Below are positions 15,994 through 25,000 of a stretch of DNA of 64,000 bases, piece by piece. The stretch is from positions 3,472,001 through 3,536,000 of the forward strand of contig NZ_BSNG01000001.1 in assembly GCF_030159855.1 (NCBI RefSeq), in the 5' to 3' direction. The position numbers were made by a program, and so were the translations under genes. This stretch comes from Devosia yakushimensis. GTDB taxonomy: Bacteria > Pseudomonadota > Alphaproteobacteria > Rhizobiales > Devosiaceae. The notes below the pieces were generated by a model, which did no database searches, was not told where the DNA came from, and worked only from the letters and a program-made list of their open reading frames with translations. Position 1 is the first letter of the stretch. Every line of letters begins with the position of its first letter.

Positions 15994-16581
15994 ATGTCTC
16001 GATCTCCGCCAGATTTCTCAGAGGCAGTTATCGTGTTGGCGAACCTCATGGACCGGTATGGTCGCCTAAACGACGACTCGTCAGCCCGCCTCGAAACGGC
16101 TGTCGGCATTTTGAAGGAGACACCGAAAAGCCGTCTCATCACTTCGGGATGGAACTACAGACCTGACTCGTCGATCATGATCGCCCATGCCATGCGCGAC
16201 TGCGCTCGAAACGTCCATGGCATCGCGCCCCACCGCATACTTACGGACAGTTCGGCCAGAGACACAGTTGGCGATGCTCTCTTCGTCAAGCGCAATGTGG
16301 TCGAACCTTCGCACATCCGTGACCTCACTGTAGTCTCCAGCGCTTACCATCTGCCCCGGGTCCAGCAGATTTTCGAGTTCGTGTTCGGCAGCGGCTACAG
16401 GATGCGCTTTGTCAGTACGCAGATTGACCATACCCGGGGAGTCGAAAAGTCTGAGATAGCGTCGCTTGCGGCCTTCCGCTCGACCTTTGACGGCGTCCTG
16501 CCGGGTGACACGGAGGCGATCTTTCAGCGCCTTGTGAGGAAGCACCCACTCTACAACGGCACCGTGCATCCTGCCTTTTGA
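15994..16581 (+). CDS. DUF218/YdcF-ElyC-like protein
   Basis: About 195 residues from the ATG at 15,994, with AAAGGG at about 15,979-15,984 upstream; a TTG 18 bases earlier is an alternative. The pattern follows DUF218: VIVLANLMDRYGRLNDDS near the start, RLITSGWNY, a central HRILTDSSARDTVGDA, and VVSSAYHLPRVQQIFE. Most DUF218 proteins are membrane-anchored and act near the envelope, but this one has no N-terminal membrane segment. It follows peptidase E on the same strand and may be co-transcribed. Function unknown. Confidence 0.8.
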   Translation: MSRSPPDFSEAVIVLANLMDRYGRLNDDSSARLETAVGILKETPKSRLITSGWNYRPDSSIMIAHAMRDCARNVHGIAPHRILTDSSARDTVGDALFVKRNVVEPSHIRDLTVVSSAYHLPRVQQIFEFVFGSGYRMRFVSTQIDHTRGVEKSEIASLAAFRSTFDGVLPGDTEAIFQRLVRKHPLYNGTVHPAF

Positions 16582-16590
16582 GCCGCGTGG

Positions 16591-16634
16591 CGCTCCGGCA
16601 GATCGGTGGGAAGAGTGACCCGTCTGCCGGAGCG
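16591..16634. terminator. Strong stem-loop between convergent genes
   Basis: A 12-bp perfect stem (CGCTCCGGCAGA and its complement) with a 20-nt loop lies 9 bp after the DUF218 stop and 65 bp before the end of the convergent ABC ATPase gene. There is no clear T-tract on either strand, so a bidirectional terminator role is likely but not certain. Confidence 0.5.
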
Positions 16635-16698
16635 TACCGCCTCCAATGACCGCGAATGCCCGCGTGGCCATGTCGTTGGCGGATCTTGATAAAGCGGG

Positions 16699-17772
16699 TC
16701 AACGAGGGATGCGTTGGCCCGTGTCGGCTGAAAACAGGGTCGCTTGCGGAATCGCGATGGACACCTGGACGAGTTGGTTTGGCGAAACCTTCCCCGTTGG
16801 GAAACGTGCTACCAGCTTCTGGCCATGCACCGTCAGCACGACATTGTCTTCCGGTCCGGTAGGCTCAACGCTATCGACCTTGGCCGTCTCGCCCAGCCCG
16901 TCACTGGCGAGCGTGACATGCTCGGGCCGTATGCCCAGGAGGATACTTCCCTCGGCCCGGTCTATCCGGCCCAGCGGGACCGACCAACCATAGCCATCTT
17001 CGAACAGGGCGCCCTCAGCGGACTGCTTGAGGGTGCCGGTCAGCAACTGCATGGATGGCGAACCGATGAAGCGGGCGACGAACAGATTGGCCGGCTGGTG
17101 ATAGACCTCGTAGGGGGTGCCAATCTGCTGGATGTCGCCCTTGTTCATCACCACGATCTTGGTGGCAAGAGTCATGGCCTCTATCTGGTCGTGCGTCACG
17201 TAGATCATGGTCTTGCCGAGCTGGGCGTGCAGCCGCTTGATCTCGGAGCGCGTTTCAACGCGCAAAGTGGCGTCGAGATTGCTGAGCGGCTCGTCGAACA
17301 GGAAGATGCGCGGGTCGCGCACCAGCGCCCGGCCGATTGCGACGCGCTGGCGTTGGCCGCCCGAGAGCTCGCGTGGGCGGCGCTCTAGCAGCGGCTCGAT
17401 CTGCAGCAGGCGGGCGACCTCGGCGACGCGCTGACCGATCTGCTCGACCGGCGTCTTCCGCATGCGCAGCGGGAAGCCGATGTTCTGGGCCACTGTCATG
17501 TTGGGATAGAGCGCATAGGACTGGAACACCATGGCCACGTCGCGCTCGCGCGTCGGCATGGTGGTGACCGAGCGTCCCTCGATGACGATGTCGCCGCCAT
17601 CGATCGGGTGGAGTCCGGCGATGGCATGCAGCAGGGTCGACTTGCCACAGCCTGAAGGGCCAAGCAGCACGACGAACTCGCCGTCTTCCGCCTCGACATT
17701 GATGCCCTTGAGCACCGGCACGGCGCCGTAGGACTTGGTGATGTTGTTGAGCTGGAGTGAAAGCCTGGACAT
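16699..17772 (-). CDS. Sugar ABC transporter ATP-binding protein (UgpC/MsmX type)
   Basis: A 357-residue ATPase of the CUT1 class. Walker A is GPSGCGKST, the signature is LSGGQRQRVAIGRAL, Walker B is IFLFDEPLSNLDA, and the switch histidine is in VTHDQ. A C-terminal TOBE regulatory domain occupies about residues 240-357. It is the last gene of the leftward transporter operon, 4 bp after the MalG-type permease. A truncated relic of a close relative lies at 35,408-35,761. Confidence 0.96.
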   Translation of the reverse strand: MSRLSLQLNNITKSYGAVPVLKGINVEAEDGEFVVLLGPSGCGKSTLLHAIAGLHPIDGGDIVIEGRSVTTMPTRERDVAMVFQSYALYPNMTVAQNIGFPLRMRKTPVEQIGQRVAEVARLLQIEPLLERRPRELSGGQRQRVAIGRALVRDPRIFLFDEPLSNLDATLRVETRSEIKRLHAQLGKTMIYVTHDQIEAMTLATKIVVMNKGDIQQIGTPYEVYHQPANLFVARFIGSPSMQLLTGTLKQSAEGALFEDGYGWSVPLGRIDRAEGSILLGIRPEHVTLASDGLGETAKVDSVEPTGPEDNVVLTVHGQKLVARFPTGKVSPNQLVQVSIAIPQATLFSADTGQRIPR

Positions 17773-17776
17773 GGAT

Positions 17777-18595
17777 CTATCCCTTGATGCTGCCGAGCGA
17801 CATGCCGCGGACGATCTGCCCCTGCACCAGCATGCCCAGGACGAGCATGGGCAGCATCACCAGTGTTGCGGCTGCGGTTAGGGCCCCCCACTGGACGCCC
17901 TGGAAGGTGAGGAATGAGGTGATGCTGACCGGAAGGGTCTGCGTATCGCGGCCGCTGAGCACCAGCGCGATGAAGAACTCATTCCAGGTGAAGAGCACGC
18001 ACATGATGAGCGTGGCGATGATGCCGCCCCTTGCCACCGGCAGGAATACCTCGCGGAAGATGGTGAACTCTCGCGCCCCATCCACTTTGGCCGCATCCCG
18101 GAGCTCGCGTGGAATGTCCTCGAAGAAGGTCAGCAGCATCGAGATGGCGAAGGGGATGTTGATGAAGGCGTAGATGGCGATCAGCAGCCAATGGTTGTTG
18201 AGCAGCTTGAGCTGGGACGCGAGGAAATAGGTCGGGATGACGAAGATGATCGGCGGCGCGATGCGCAGGCTCAGGACGAACTTCTCGTTGTCCTGCTTGG
18301 TTTTGTCGTCCTGCTGCACCAGGCCATAGGCCGCCATCGCACCGATCGCCACAGCGATGATGCTAGCGGTGAACGAGACGACGATACTGTTGAAGAAGGC
18401 TCGAACGAACACGCTGTTCTGGAGCACCTTGCCGTAATTCTCCCAAGTAGGCTCGAACAGCCAGACCGGCGGGATGGCAAAGGCGTCACGCCCTGTTTTG
18501 ATCGAGGTCGCCACTACCCAGTAGAGTGGGAACAACACCACGATGATGAGCACGACGATCAGGATGTAGAAGGCGATCTTGCGCATGTGACTCAT
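17777..18595 (-). CDS. Sugar ABC transporter permease, MalG type
   Basis: Inner-membrane permease of 272 residues with an N-terminal helix after MSHMRKIAFYI, about six helices, and the EAA loop ELRDAAKVDGAREF. Its start overlaps the stop of the upstream MalF-type gene by 4 bp, giving translational coupling. It belongs to the same operon as the binding protein (19,511-20,797) and the ATPase. Confidence 0.95.
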   Translation of the reverse strand: MSHMRKIAFYILIVVLIIVVLFPLYWVVATSIKTGRDAFAIPPVWLFEPTWENYGKVLQNSVFVRAFFNSIVVSFTASIIAVAIGAMAAYGLVQQDDKTKQDNEKFVLSLRIAPPIIFVIPTYFLASQLKLLNNHWLLIAIYAFINIPFAISMLLTFFEDIPRELRDAAKVDGAREFTIFREVFLPVARGGIIATLIMCVLFTWNEFFIALVLSGRDTQTLPVSITSFLTFQGVQWGALTAAATLVMLPMLVLGMLVQGQIVRGMSLGSIKG

Positions 18596-19458
18596 CCCCT
18601 CTTCTGCGGACGGAAGGCAAAGCCATAGACGGCCAGCAGTGCGACATTGGTCAGGATCGTCAGCACCATGGCGATGGTCAGCGCATAGGAGATGTCGAAA
18701 TTGGTGAAGGCGACGATGTAGCCGTAGAGGTTGAACGTCTCAGTGGAGAGAGCCGGCCCGCCTCGGGTCATGATGTAGAAGATGTCGAAGGCCTTGATGC
18801 TGTCGATGGCGCGGATGACGCCCACGACCAGCAGCGCGCGCTGCATCATCGGCAGCGTGATGTGCCAAAGCACCTGCCACTCGCGGGCGCCGTCGACGCG
18901 CGCCGCGTTCTGCGGATCGCCGGGCAGCGATTCCAGCGAGGCCATGGTCAGCAGCACCACAAAGGGCGTCCACTGCCAGATATCGGCGATGAGCAGCGAG
19001 AAGATCGCGACATTGGGATTGCCCAGCCAGTCGACCGGCCCCAGCCCGATCGTCGACAGCAGGTAATTGGCCATGCCGCTGGATGGGTCGAACATGAAGC
19101 GCCAGGTCAGGCCGACCACGACCGGGGTCATGACGATCGGCACCAGGATCAGCGCCCGAACCACCCGTTTGCCGGAAAATTCACGATCGAGTAGTAGAGC
19201 GATGCCAAGGCCGAGCATCAGCTCGATGCCGGTGGCCGCGATGGTGAACATCACGGTGCGGCCAAGTGCTGAGAGGCCGCGCATGTCAAACAGCAGGCGC
19301 AGGTAGTTATCGAGACCGATGAACTGCTGCTGGCCTGGGCGGAGCAGCGAGATGTTCTGCAGCGTCAGCCAAAGCACATAGACAATAACGATGACCGAAA
19401 TGATGCCCATCACGAGCATGATCGGTCGGTAGAAGAGTTTTGTGGCGTCGTGAGCCAT
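18592..19458 (-). CDS. Sugar ABC transporter permease, MalF type
   Basis: Inner-membrane permease of 288 residues, starting at MAHDATKLFYR (19,458); an ORF extending to 19,611 enters the binding-protein gene and is rejected as the start. About six helices, with an EAA loop NAARVDGAREWQ. A hairpin just upstream separates it from the binding-protein gene. It forms a heterodimer with the overlapping MalG-type subunit. Confidence 0.95.
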   Translation of the reverse strand: MAHDATKLFYRPIMLVMGIISVIVIVYVLWLTLQNISLLRPGQQQFIGLDNYLRLLFDMRGLSALGRTVMFTIAATGIELMLGLGIALLLDREFSGKRVVRALILVPIVMTPVVVGLTWRFMFDPSSGMANYLLSTIGLGPVDWLGNPNVAIFSLLIADIWQWTPFVVLLTMASLESLPGDPQNAARVDGAREWQVLWHITLPMMQRALLVVGVIRAIDSIKAFDIFYIMTRGGPALSTETFNLYGYIVAFTNFDISYALTIAMVLTILTNVALLAVYGFAFRPQKRG

Positions 19459-19478
19459 TGCAAATCCTACAAGAAAGT

Positions 19479-19502
19479 GACCCCGCCACCTGGGGCGGGG
19501 TC
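19479..19502. other. Hairpin between binding-protein and permease genes
   Basis: A 9-bp stem GACCCCGCC / GGCGGGGTC with a 6-nt loop lies directly after the binding-protein stop and before the MalF-type start. Like the hairpins at 1,513 and 2,833, it probably keeps binding-protein mRNA more abundant than permease mRNA. Confidence 0.6.
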
Positions 19503-19510
19503 GCCCGCAC

Positions 19511-20797
19511 TCAGCGCGTGAGTGCAGCCGCGTTAGCGGCATCGGCTTCTGCAAGCGCATCCGCGGAACTGGCCGTACCGGCCAGGACCTTGGACACCGC
19601 GATACCGGCATTGTTTATGATCTCGTTGGCGACCGGGACCGTCGGCAGGTATTGCGGATTGCCCTGATTGATCGACGCAATCATGGCGTCCTTAAAGGCG
19701 CCGTAGCGGGAGCTGAAATCCTCCGAAGCAAAGGCGGCCGTCGAGGTGACGCCGGAATTGGGTGCGATGGCCAGCGACTTGATCTGTTGCTGCTTGGCCG
19801 TCGCCCAGGAGATGAAGAGCCAGGCGGCCTCCTTGTTGGCCGACGCCGAAGCGATATAGAGGCTGTGCGCACCCAGCGACGAGGAGCCGCCCTTGGTATT
19901 GGCGGTTTCGATCGGCACCGGCGCATAACCGACCTTGCCGACGACAGTGGAGACCGAGGGATCCTCGTTGAAGGCACCGTTCACGGTCGCGTCGAGCGTA
20001 ATGCCAGCCTTGCCCTGCTGGAACAGGATGCGGTTTTCTTCCCAGCCGAAATTGGCGACGCCGACCGGACCATAATCGCGCAGCACGCGGGCATAGGCTT
20101 CCAGCGAAGCCGCCGCTTCCGGCGTGCCAAGCGCCGAGCCACCGTCGGCATTGATGAATTCACCACCAAAACCCCAGAGCCAGCCAGCCCAGACATAGAC
20201 GCTGTGGATGCCCTGGGCGCCGCGCATGGTGATGCCGGCAATCTCGCCGTTCGACTTTTCCTTGATCGTCTTGGCCGCCGCTTCGATATCGCTGAAGCTC
20301 TTTGGCACTTCGATGCCATACTCTTCGAACAGGTCCTTGCGGTACATTAGCAAGGTGCTTTCGCCGAAGACGGGCAAGCCGTAGAGGACGTTGTCGATCA
20401 CGTTCGGACCGAGATAGCCGGGGACGAAGTCGGTGCGGTCGAAATACGGCCCGAACTGGTTGGCCAACTGGTCGAGCGGCTCGATATAGCCGGCCTGCAC
20501 GTAGCCGGGCACAAAGATGATATTGTTCTGCACCACGTCGTAGCGGCCCGAGCCCGACGAGAATTCGAGCAGGATCTTGGGCGACACATCCGATTCCGGC
20601 ACGATTTCGAGATCGACTTCTATCCCGGTTTCGGCGGTGAATTCGGGCAGCAGGGCCTGGATGCCATCGGTGGTCGGGTGACCTTCCATCAGCACCGACA
20701 GGCGGATGCCCGCATAGGGCTTGTCCTGGGCGATCGCCGGCACGGCAACCGAAGCAGCCAATGCCGCTGCCAAGGCAATCAGAATACGACGTTTCAT
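19511..20797 (-). CDS. Sugar ABC transporter substrate-binding protein
   Basis: Periplasmic family 1 binding protein of about 428 residues. The ATG of MKRRILIAL at 20,797 follows GGAGGAAAC, so I prefer it over a start 21 bases upstream. The signal peptide ends at VPAIAQ, and the mature protein begins DKPYAGIRLSVLMEGHPTTDG. Binding-site-type segments include WAGWLWGFGGEFINADGG. It leads the transporter genes and is 148 bp downstream of the SGNH hydrolase gene on the same strand. Ligand unknown; the esterase neighbour suggests an acylated oligosaccharide. Confidence 0.94.
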   Translation of the reverse strand: MKRRILIALAAALAASVAVPAIAQDKPYAGIRLSVLMEGHPTTDGIQALLPEFTAETGIEVDLEIVPESDVSPKILLEFSSGSGRYDVVQNNIIFVPGYVQAGYIEPLDQLANQFGPYFDRTDFVPGYLGPNVIDNVLYGLPVFGESTLLMYRKDLFEEYGIEVPKSFSDIEAAAKTIKEKSNGEIAGITMRGAQGIHSVYVWAGWLWGFGGEFINADGGSALGTPEAAASLEAYARVLRDYGPVGVANFGWEENRILFQQGKAGITLDATVNGAFNEDPSVSTVVGKVGYAPVPIETANTKGGSSSLGAHSLYIASASANKEAAWLFISWATAKQQQIKSLAIAPNSGVTSTAAFASEDFSSRYGAFKDAMIASINQGNPQYLPTVPVANEIINNAGIAVSKVLAGTASSADALAEADAANAAALTR

Positions 20798-20945
20798 AGT
20801 TTCCTCCATGTGCGCCATCGTACTGCGCGTAACGTCAGACCTTGGCCGGGCACCTGGACCCCCAGTGGCAAAGGCTGGGCTACGAACCGTTCCTCCGACG
20901 GTGATCGCAATTGCTCAGGCATTCGTTCCAAAGTCAATAAATAAA

Positions 20946-22133
20946 TCACTCTGACTTAATATGCAGCAACGAAATCGGGATCGCGTCGGCCATGGCACGG
21001 TAGCCACGGTCATTGGGATGGATGTGATCGCCGCAATCGAAATCTGAGCGCAAGCGTGAAGGCCGCGCAGGGTCACGCACGACTTCGTCGAAGTCCAGCA
21101 GGCCGTCGGCGTTGGATTCGGTGCGTATCCAGCGGTTGACCGCCTGGCGGACCTTCTCCTTGTCGGCGGTGTAATAGCCGCCATGGGGGAGGTCGGGCCG
21201 CGTGCCTTCAAATGGCATGAGCGTGCCCACGATGACCTTGAGGCCGGCGATGCGGGCCCGCGCCATGAGTTGCTGGTAGCTTAAGATCATCTGCGCGGCG
21301 GAGACGGCTTCCTCGGGACCCGCCAACACCGTCCGCGGCCAGAGGATGTCGTTGATGCCCTCGAGCAGGATGAGATGGGTAGCGCCGGCCAGCGACAATA
21401 CGTCCCGGTCGAACCGTGCCAGCGCCTTGGCGCCGCGCCGATCATGCAGCAGCCGATTGCCGCCGATCCCTTGGTTCAGCACCGCGACATTCTCAAAGCC
21501 CGGTTCGGTGGCAAGGCGCTCGGCCAGGAGATCGGGCCAGCGGGCGCTCGCATCGATGCTGGAGCCGAAGCCATCGGTGATCGAGTCGCCGAAACAGACG
21601 ACGGCGCGGGCGTCCTGAGCGACCTCGACCAGGATCGAGGAGAGGGCATAGTGGCTGGTGGTGATGTTCTGCGTCACCATGAGATCCGAGCCGACGAAGT
21701 TGCCGGGCACCGACACATAGGCGGTCTGCTGCGCCTCGAAATGATGAGTGTGGAACGGCATGAAGCCGGATGAGAAATAGCTGACGGCCAGTAGGCTCAG
21801 TGGCGCAACCGGCAACTCGATGGGATCGCTGATGAGCGGCGCGCCGGGATAGACGGTTCCCACACGCGAACCACCGAACGTAACTGCCCTTCCGCTCGAT
21901 GCAGCCGCTTTGCCGCCGATGCCGCCAATGGCGATTTCCACCTCGTCAAATACGAGTGGCGTGTCCCCGAACTCGTTGGTAAAACGAACGGCAATACGGT
22001 TGCCACCCAGAGACACCCGGGCAAATTCACGTATCGTCTGGCCATAGATGCCGGCCAGGGGCGCATCGGGCGCCCACACATTCATGGGCGAGGCCGTCCA
22101 CGAGGCGATCCAGCGATTGGTCAAGTCACACAC
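20946..22133 (-). CDS. SGNH/GDSL-family hydrolase
   Basis: A 395-residue esterase-like protein. An N-terminal beta-rich domain (about 1-165) precedes an SGNH hydrolase domain with block I CFGDSITDG (nucleophile serine), block III LLEGINDIL, and block V DHIHPNDRGY with the Asp and His of the triad. No signal peptide is evident, so it is probably cytoplasmic. The start is a GTG. It is divergent from the ROK regulator, and the sugar transporter genes follow it on the same strand, so it may deacylate imported sugars. Confidence 0.9.
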   Translation of the reverse strand: MCDLTNRWIASWTASPMNVWAPDAPLAGIYGQTIREFARVSLGGNRIAVRFTNEFGDTPLVFDEVEIAIGGIGGKAAASSGRAVTFGGSRVGTVYPGAPLISDPIELPVAPLSLLAVSYFSSGFMPFHTHHFEAQQTAYVSVPGNFVGSDLMVTQNITTSHYALSSILVEVAQDARAVVCFGDSITDGFGSSIDASARWPDLLAERLATEPGFENVAVLNQGIGGNRLLHDRRGAKALARFDRDVLSLAGATHLILLEGINDILWPRTVLAGPEEAVSAAQMILSYQQLMARARIAGLKVIVGTLMPFEGTRPDLPHGGYYTADKEKVRQAVNRWIRTESNADGLLDFDEVVRDPARPSRLRSDFDCGDHIHPNDRGYRAMADAIPISLLHIKSE

Positions 22134-22155
22134 CTTTCTCGATGCTTGCGCGGTA

Positions 22156-22172
22156 CCAACTTGAAAAGTTGG
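22156..22172. promoter_or_regulatory. Candidate operator, CCAACTTGAAAAGTTGG
   Basis: A perfect 7-3-7 inverted repeat lies in the 103-bp divergent region between the SGNH gene and the ROK regulator gene, 23 bp from the SGNH start. The adjacent AT-rich stretch could supply promoter elements. The ROK protein next door is the natural candidate binder. Confidence 0.65.
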
Positions 22173-22236
22173 CCACCTTTAGATAATTCATTCTTACTTA
22201 TTAAAACAGCGAATCCAAGCGGCTTGTAGGTACGAT

Positions 22237-23343
22237 TTGACCGGTCACATACCTGGCACCACTGTTCTCCGCCGCACGCAGGTGGCGCACCTCCCCCATA
22301 GCCTGGGGTCAAACCACGTTGCCCTGCGCGCTGCCAACGAGCGGCTTGTGCTCTCGCTCATCCGTACCCATGGCCAATTGTCCAAAGCGCAAATTGCCGA
22401 TCTGTCCGGCCTCACGGCCCAGACTGCTTCGGTCATCGCCCGAAGCCTGGTCGAGGCCGGATTGCTGGTCGTCGGCGAACCGGTGCGCGGCAAGGTCGGC
22501 CAACCCTATGTGCCGATGAGCCTCAATCCGGATGGCGCCATGTTCTTCGGCATCCATGTGGAGGATAGCGAGGCGCGACTGGCCCTGGTCAATTTCACCG
22601 GCTCGATCATCGCCGAGCACGTGCTGGACCTGTCCGCCGTGGATCTCGACAGGATCATCACTTTTGCTAGCGAGGCCATTACGGGCTTTCGCGCCGGTTT
22701 CGATGCCGACCAGTGGGCACGGGTTCAGGGCCTGGGCGTCTCTCTCTCGTCCGGCAGTGCAGACCGCGCCAACCTACCCTGGAAGCAGGTGGAAACGGCC
22801 TTCTTCGACTTTGGCCAGTCACTTGGCCTTGCGACCTATGTCTCCAGCGACGCGGTTTCGGCCTGCAGTGCCGAGCTGATCTATGGCCACGGCGTCGGCG
22901 TGGCCGATTTTCTCTATGTTTTCATCGACCACTCGATCAGCGGCGGCCTCGTGCAGAACGGCCGAATTCGCTTTTCCCGAGACGACACCGGCCCCAACAT
23001 CGGGCAATTCCTCGTCGCAACGGCCAAGGGCACGCTGGTTCCGCTTCGGACGCTCGCTGACGAAGGTCGCCCTCACGTGGATCGTGTTCCGGGCCTGGCT
23101 CGCAACATTGCCTATGCCGTCCATTCGGCCAGTTCGGTAGTGAACTTCGACGCCGTGATCGTTGATGGCGATTTACCCCAAGACCAATTGCACAAGCTCA
23201 CGTCGGAACTGCGCTCGGCCCTGTCCGACCTCACCGACGGCGACATTCCTTTCGTGAACGAGGGGTCGCTGCGATCCAAAGGCGCCGCCATTGGTGCCGC
23301 ATGTCTTCCCCTGGCAGACCGCTTCTTCCCAGAAAATCCTTAA
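22237..23343 (+). CDS. ROK family transcriptional regulator (NagC/XylR-like)
   Basis: A 368-residue regulator with an N-terminal winged helix (about 30-90: NERLVLSLIRTHGQLSKAQ, then LSGLTAQTASVIARSLVEAG) followed by a ROK sugar-kinase-like domain (about 95-365). The domain keeps a YVFIDHSISGGLVQNG strand, but the usual zinc-binding Cys cluster of ROK repressors is not evident. The start is a TTG with a weak TAGG site; a downstream start is possible. It is divergent from the SGNH/sugar ABC genes and likely represses them. Confidence 0.9.
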   Translation: MTGHIPGTTVLRRTQVAHLPHSLGSNHVALRAANERLVLSLIRTHGQLSKAQIADLSGLTAQTASVIARSLVEAGLLVVGEPVRGKVGQPYVPMSLNPDGAMFFGIHVEDSEARLALVNFTGSIIAEHVLDLSAVDLDRIITFASEAITGFRAGFDADQWARVQGLGVSLSSGSADRANLPWKQVETAFFDFGQSLGLATYVSSDAVSACSAELIYGHGVGVADFLYVFIDHSISGGLVQNGRIRFSRDDTGPNIGQFLVATAKGTLVPLRTLADEGRPHVDRVPGLARNIAYAVHSASSVVNFDAVIVDGDLPQDQLHKLTSELRSALSDLTDGDIPFVNEGSLRSKGAAIGAACLPLADRFFPENP

Positions 23344-23607
23344 GGCTCACCGGAACGGCAGCTTCAGGGTACCTGGACTGGAGCAGAATGTCCGTAATGG
23401 AGTCGGAAGCGGCCAGACGATTAAGCATCCCATTCCCGCCGTTTGGGGCACTTCGACAATTCCCTAAAGCTGCCGTCATCCGGCGACGGTAGCGTTCGCG
23501 GGTGGGTCGTTGCTAAGGTGTGCCTTTCAATACGCAGCACTGACCCGAAAGAACCAGCACGGCACTAGCTATGACAGGCTTTCATTCTTGCGACCAAGGT
23601 GGCGAAG

Positions 23608-23751
23608 ATGTTCGCGTCGGCAAGAAACAGTTTGAGAGGTGCGCGGAAAATGCCCGTCACGATTGTCCTCACCAACGAGACCGTCGAAGAGGTGGCAGAA
23701 GTTGTATTGGCGTCGGGACCACGGCGAGGCAAGGCACACGCGGCAAGATAA
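23608..23751 (+). CDS. Small ORF, 47 residues, unknown
   Basis: ATG preceded by AGGTGG; the product has a VTIVLTNETVEEVAEVVL core and a basic end. It lies 264 bp after the ROK gene, in a stretch with no larger gene. It is supported only by its ribosome site, and a chance ORF is quite possible. Two more small ORFs with ribosome sites follow on the same strand. Confidence 0.3.
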   Translation: MFASARNSLRGARKMPVTIVLTNETVEEVAEVVLASGPRRGKAHAAR

Positions 23752-23802
23752 CCTCGCCTGTCGCGGCCGCACAGGCCGACTATCGATCTGGATCGAGGGT
23801 CG

Positions 23803-23940
23803 ATGGCCAACAAGGTGATAATCCTGCCGTTGGCCACCTGTGTGCCCGTGTGGGCTTTCTGGCTATTGCGCTCGCGCAGCGTACTGTTTCGACTACACTT
23901 TTCGATGCTTCCAAGCCTGTTGGTCTCCAGCGCGCCGTAA
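23803..23940 (+). CDS. Small ORF, 45 residues, one possible membrane helix
   Basis: ATG preceded by GAGGGT. The product begins MANKVIILPLATCVPVWAF and is hydrophobic over about 20 residues, then basic, like a single-pass small membrane protein. It lies 51 bp after the previous small ORF and 29 bp before the next. Function unknown; coding status is uncertain. Confidence 0.3.
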   Translation: MANKVIILPLATCVPVWAFWLLRSRSVLFRLHFSMLPSLLVSSAP

Positions 23941-23969
23941 CAATGCGGCGGCACAAAGGAGATCAACAT

Positions 23970-24179
23970 ATGAAACTCATCGCGCTCGACTTTAACCTGC
24001 GAGGCCAACAGATCGGCCACCGGGTGGTGGACTTCGATGCACGGCACTTCACTCCGACCCAGTACGACTATCTCATCAAGGGCATCGGTGTGACTTCCAT
24101 CTCCTGCAGAGGGCGCACCGACTATCAACCGGCCGGAGCGGAAGCGGAAGCGGAAGCGGAAGCGGAAGCGGAACAATGA
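23970..24179 (+). CDS. Small protein, 69 residues, with Ala-Glu repeat tail
   Basis: ATG with a good AAAGGAG site 7 bp upstream. The first 50 residues (MKLIALDFNLRG...) look coding: DFNLRGQQIGHRVVDFDARHF. The tail is six Ala-Glu pairs, encoded by a perfect hexanucleotide repeat, then EQ-stop. Replication slippage could change the tail length without shifting frame. I do not recognise the family. Confidence 0.55.
   Translation: MKLIALDFNLRGQQIGHRVVDFDARHFTPTQYDYLIKGIGVTSISCRGRTDYQPAGAEAEAEAEAEAEQ
24138..24173 (+). repeat. Hexanucleotide tandem repeat (GCGGAA)6
   Basis: Six perfect GCGGAA units lie inside the 3' end of the small ORF at 23,970-24,179 and encode alternating Ala and Glu. A multiple of three keeps the frame when copy number changes. 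Confidence 0.9.
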
Positions 24180-24327
24180 GCCCAAGTGCAAAGAACACCA
24201 AGAAAAAAGAGGTACGAAATCGTGATTCACACCAAAGGCGGCTTCCGGCCCGTGTCTATTAATGCCTTGCCACTCAGCTCTCATATATTCATGGCGAGCG
24301 CCGCATGCGGCGCGCTTGCGGCTGAAC

Positions 24328-24960
24328 CTATTTTTGGCTGCGATGCAAAAAGCGCCGCCAGCCACCATCCCAGTACTTGAGGTCGATCAAAAATCGTCGG
24401 TCTATCGGCGCATTTAGAACGCGCAGTCGCAAGCTGACATCGGCGCCTACCAGGTAAAGTCCAGCGGCACGGTGATTGCCATCGAGCAAAAAGTATTGAC
24501 CAGGTCCGACGGCATAAGCTGGCAGCTCCAGTGTCGCGGGTACTCCGTGTTCGAGGAAATGGTTCCGCATAGCCTCGAAAGGGCTCCTTGTTTCGCTATT
24601 CATTTGGTCAAATCGGTTCACAAGCTCCCCAATTCGCAGCGGACGAGCGAATGGGTTGGCCAACGAAACTCCGGCCCGATGCTTCGTCGCGCGAAATGCG
24701 CTGAAGAGCGGAGCAATGTCCTTTGCTGTCTTAAGTTCAACCCATTGAAGCGACTGCTGGTAATGTACCAGCCGGTTGGCATGCAGACGTGTTGTCATTT
24801 CAGGGAAGTCCCTGAGAATGCTCTCTGCAGGTGTGATGATATGAGACAACATGGATGAGGGCTTCAGTGCGGCCTGGAGAAGCGTTAGCTTTCGCCACTG
24901 ATTTCGAAGCCCAAACGCACCTTGTAGTTGGAAGGCTGACCGATTGAGGAGTGCTGACAA
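24328..24960 (-). CDS. Hypothetical protein with DGNHR-like motif
   Basis: About 210 residues from a TTG start with GAGGG upstream; an ATG at 24,852 would give a shorter product without a ribosome site. The C-terminal part contains YFLLDGNHRAAGLYL, which resembles the strand-DGNHR pattern of ParB/sulfiredoxin-like proteins. It ends just before a gene-poor stretch and lies 40 bp downstream of the RND permease start region's far end, on the same strand. No function can be assigned. Confidence 0.65.
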   Translation of the reverse strand: MSALLNRSAFQLQGAFGLRNQWRKLTLLQAALKPSSMLSHIITPAESILRDFPEMTTRLHANRLVHYQQSLQWVELKTAKDIAPLFSAFRATKHRAGVSLANPFARPLRIGELVNRFDQMNSETRSPFEAMRNHFLEHGVPATLELPAYAVGPGQYFLLDGNHRAAGLYLVGADVSLRLRVLNAPIDRRFLIDLKYWDGGWRRFLHRSQK

Positions 24961-25000
24961 ACACCCTCAATCAAATCCATGCCAATGGCGTTGGGACGAG

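Noticed and set aside
24138..24173. Repeat array suggestive of CRISPR
   Set aside because: Six-base tandem units without spacers, inside a reading frame. No CRISPR array or cas gene was found in the window.
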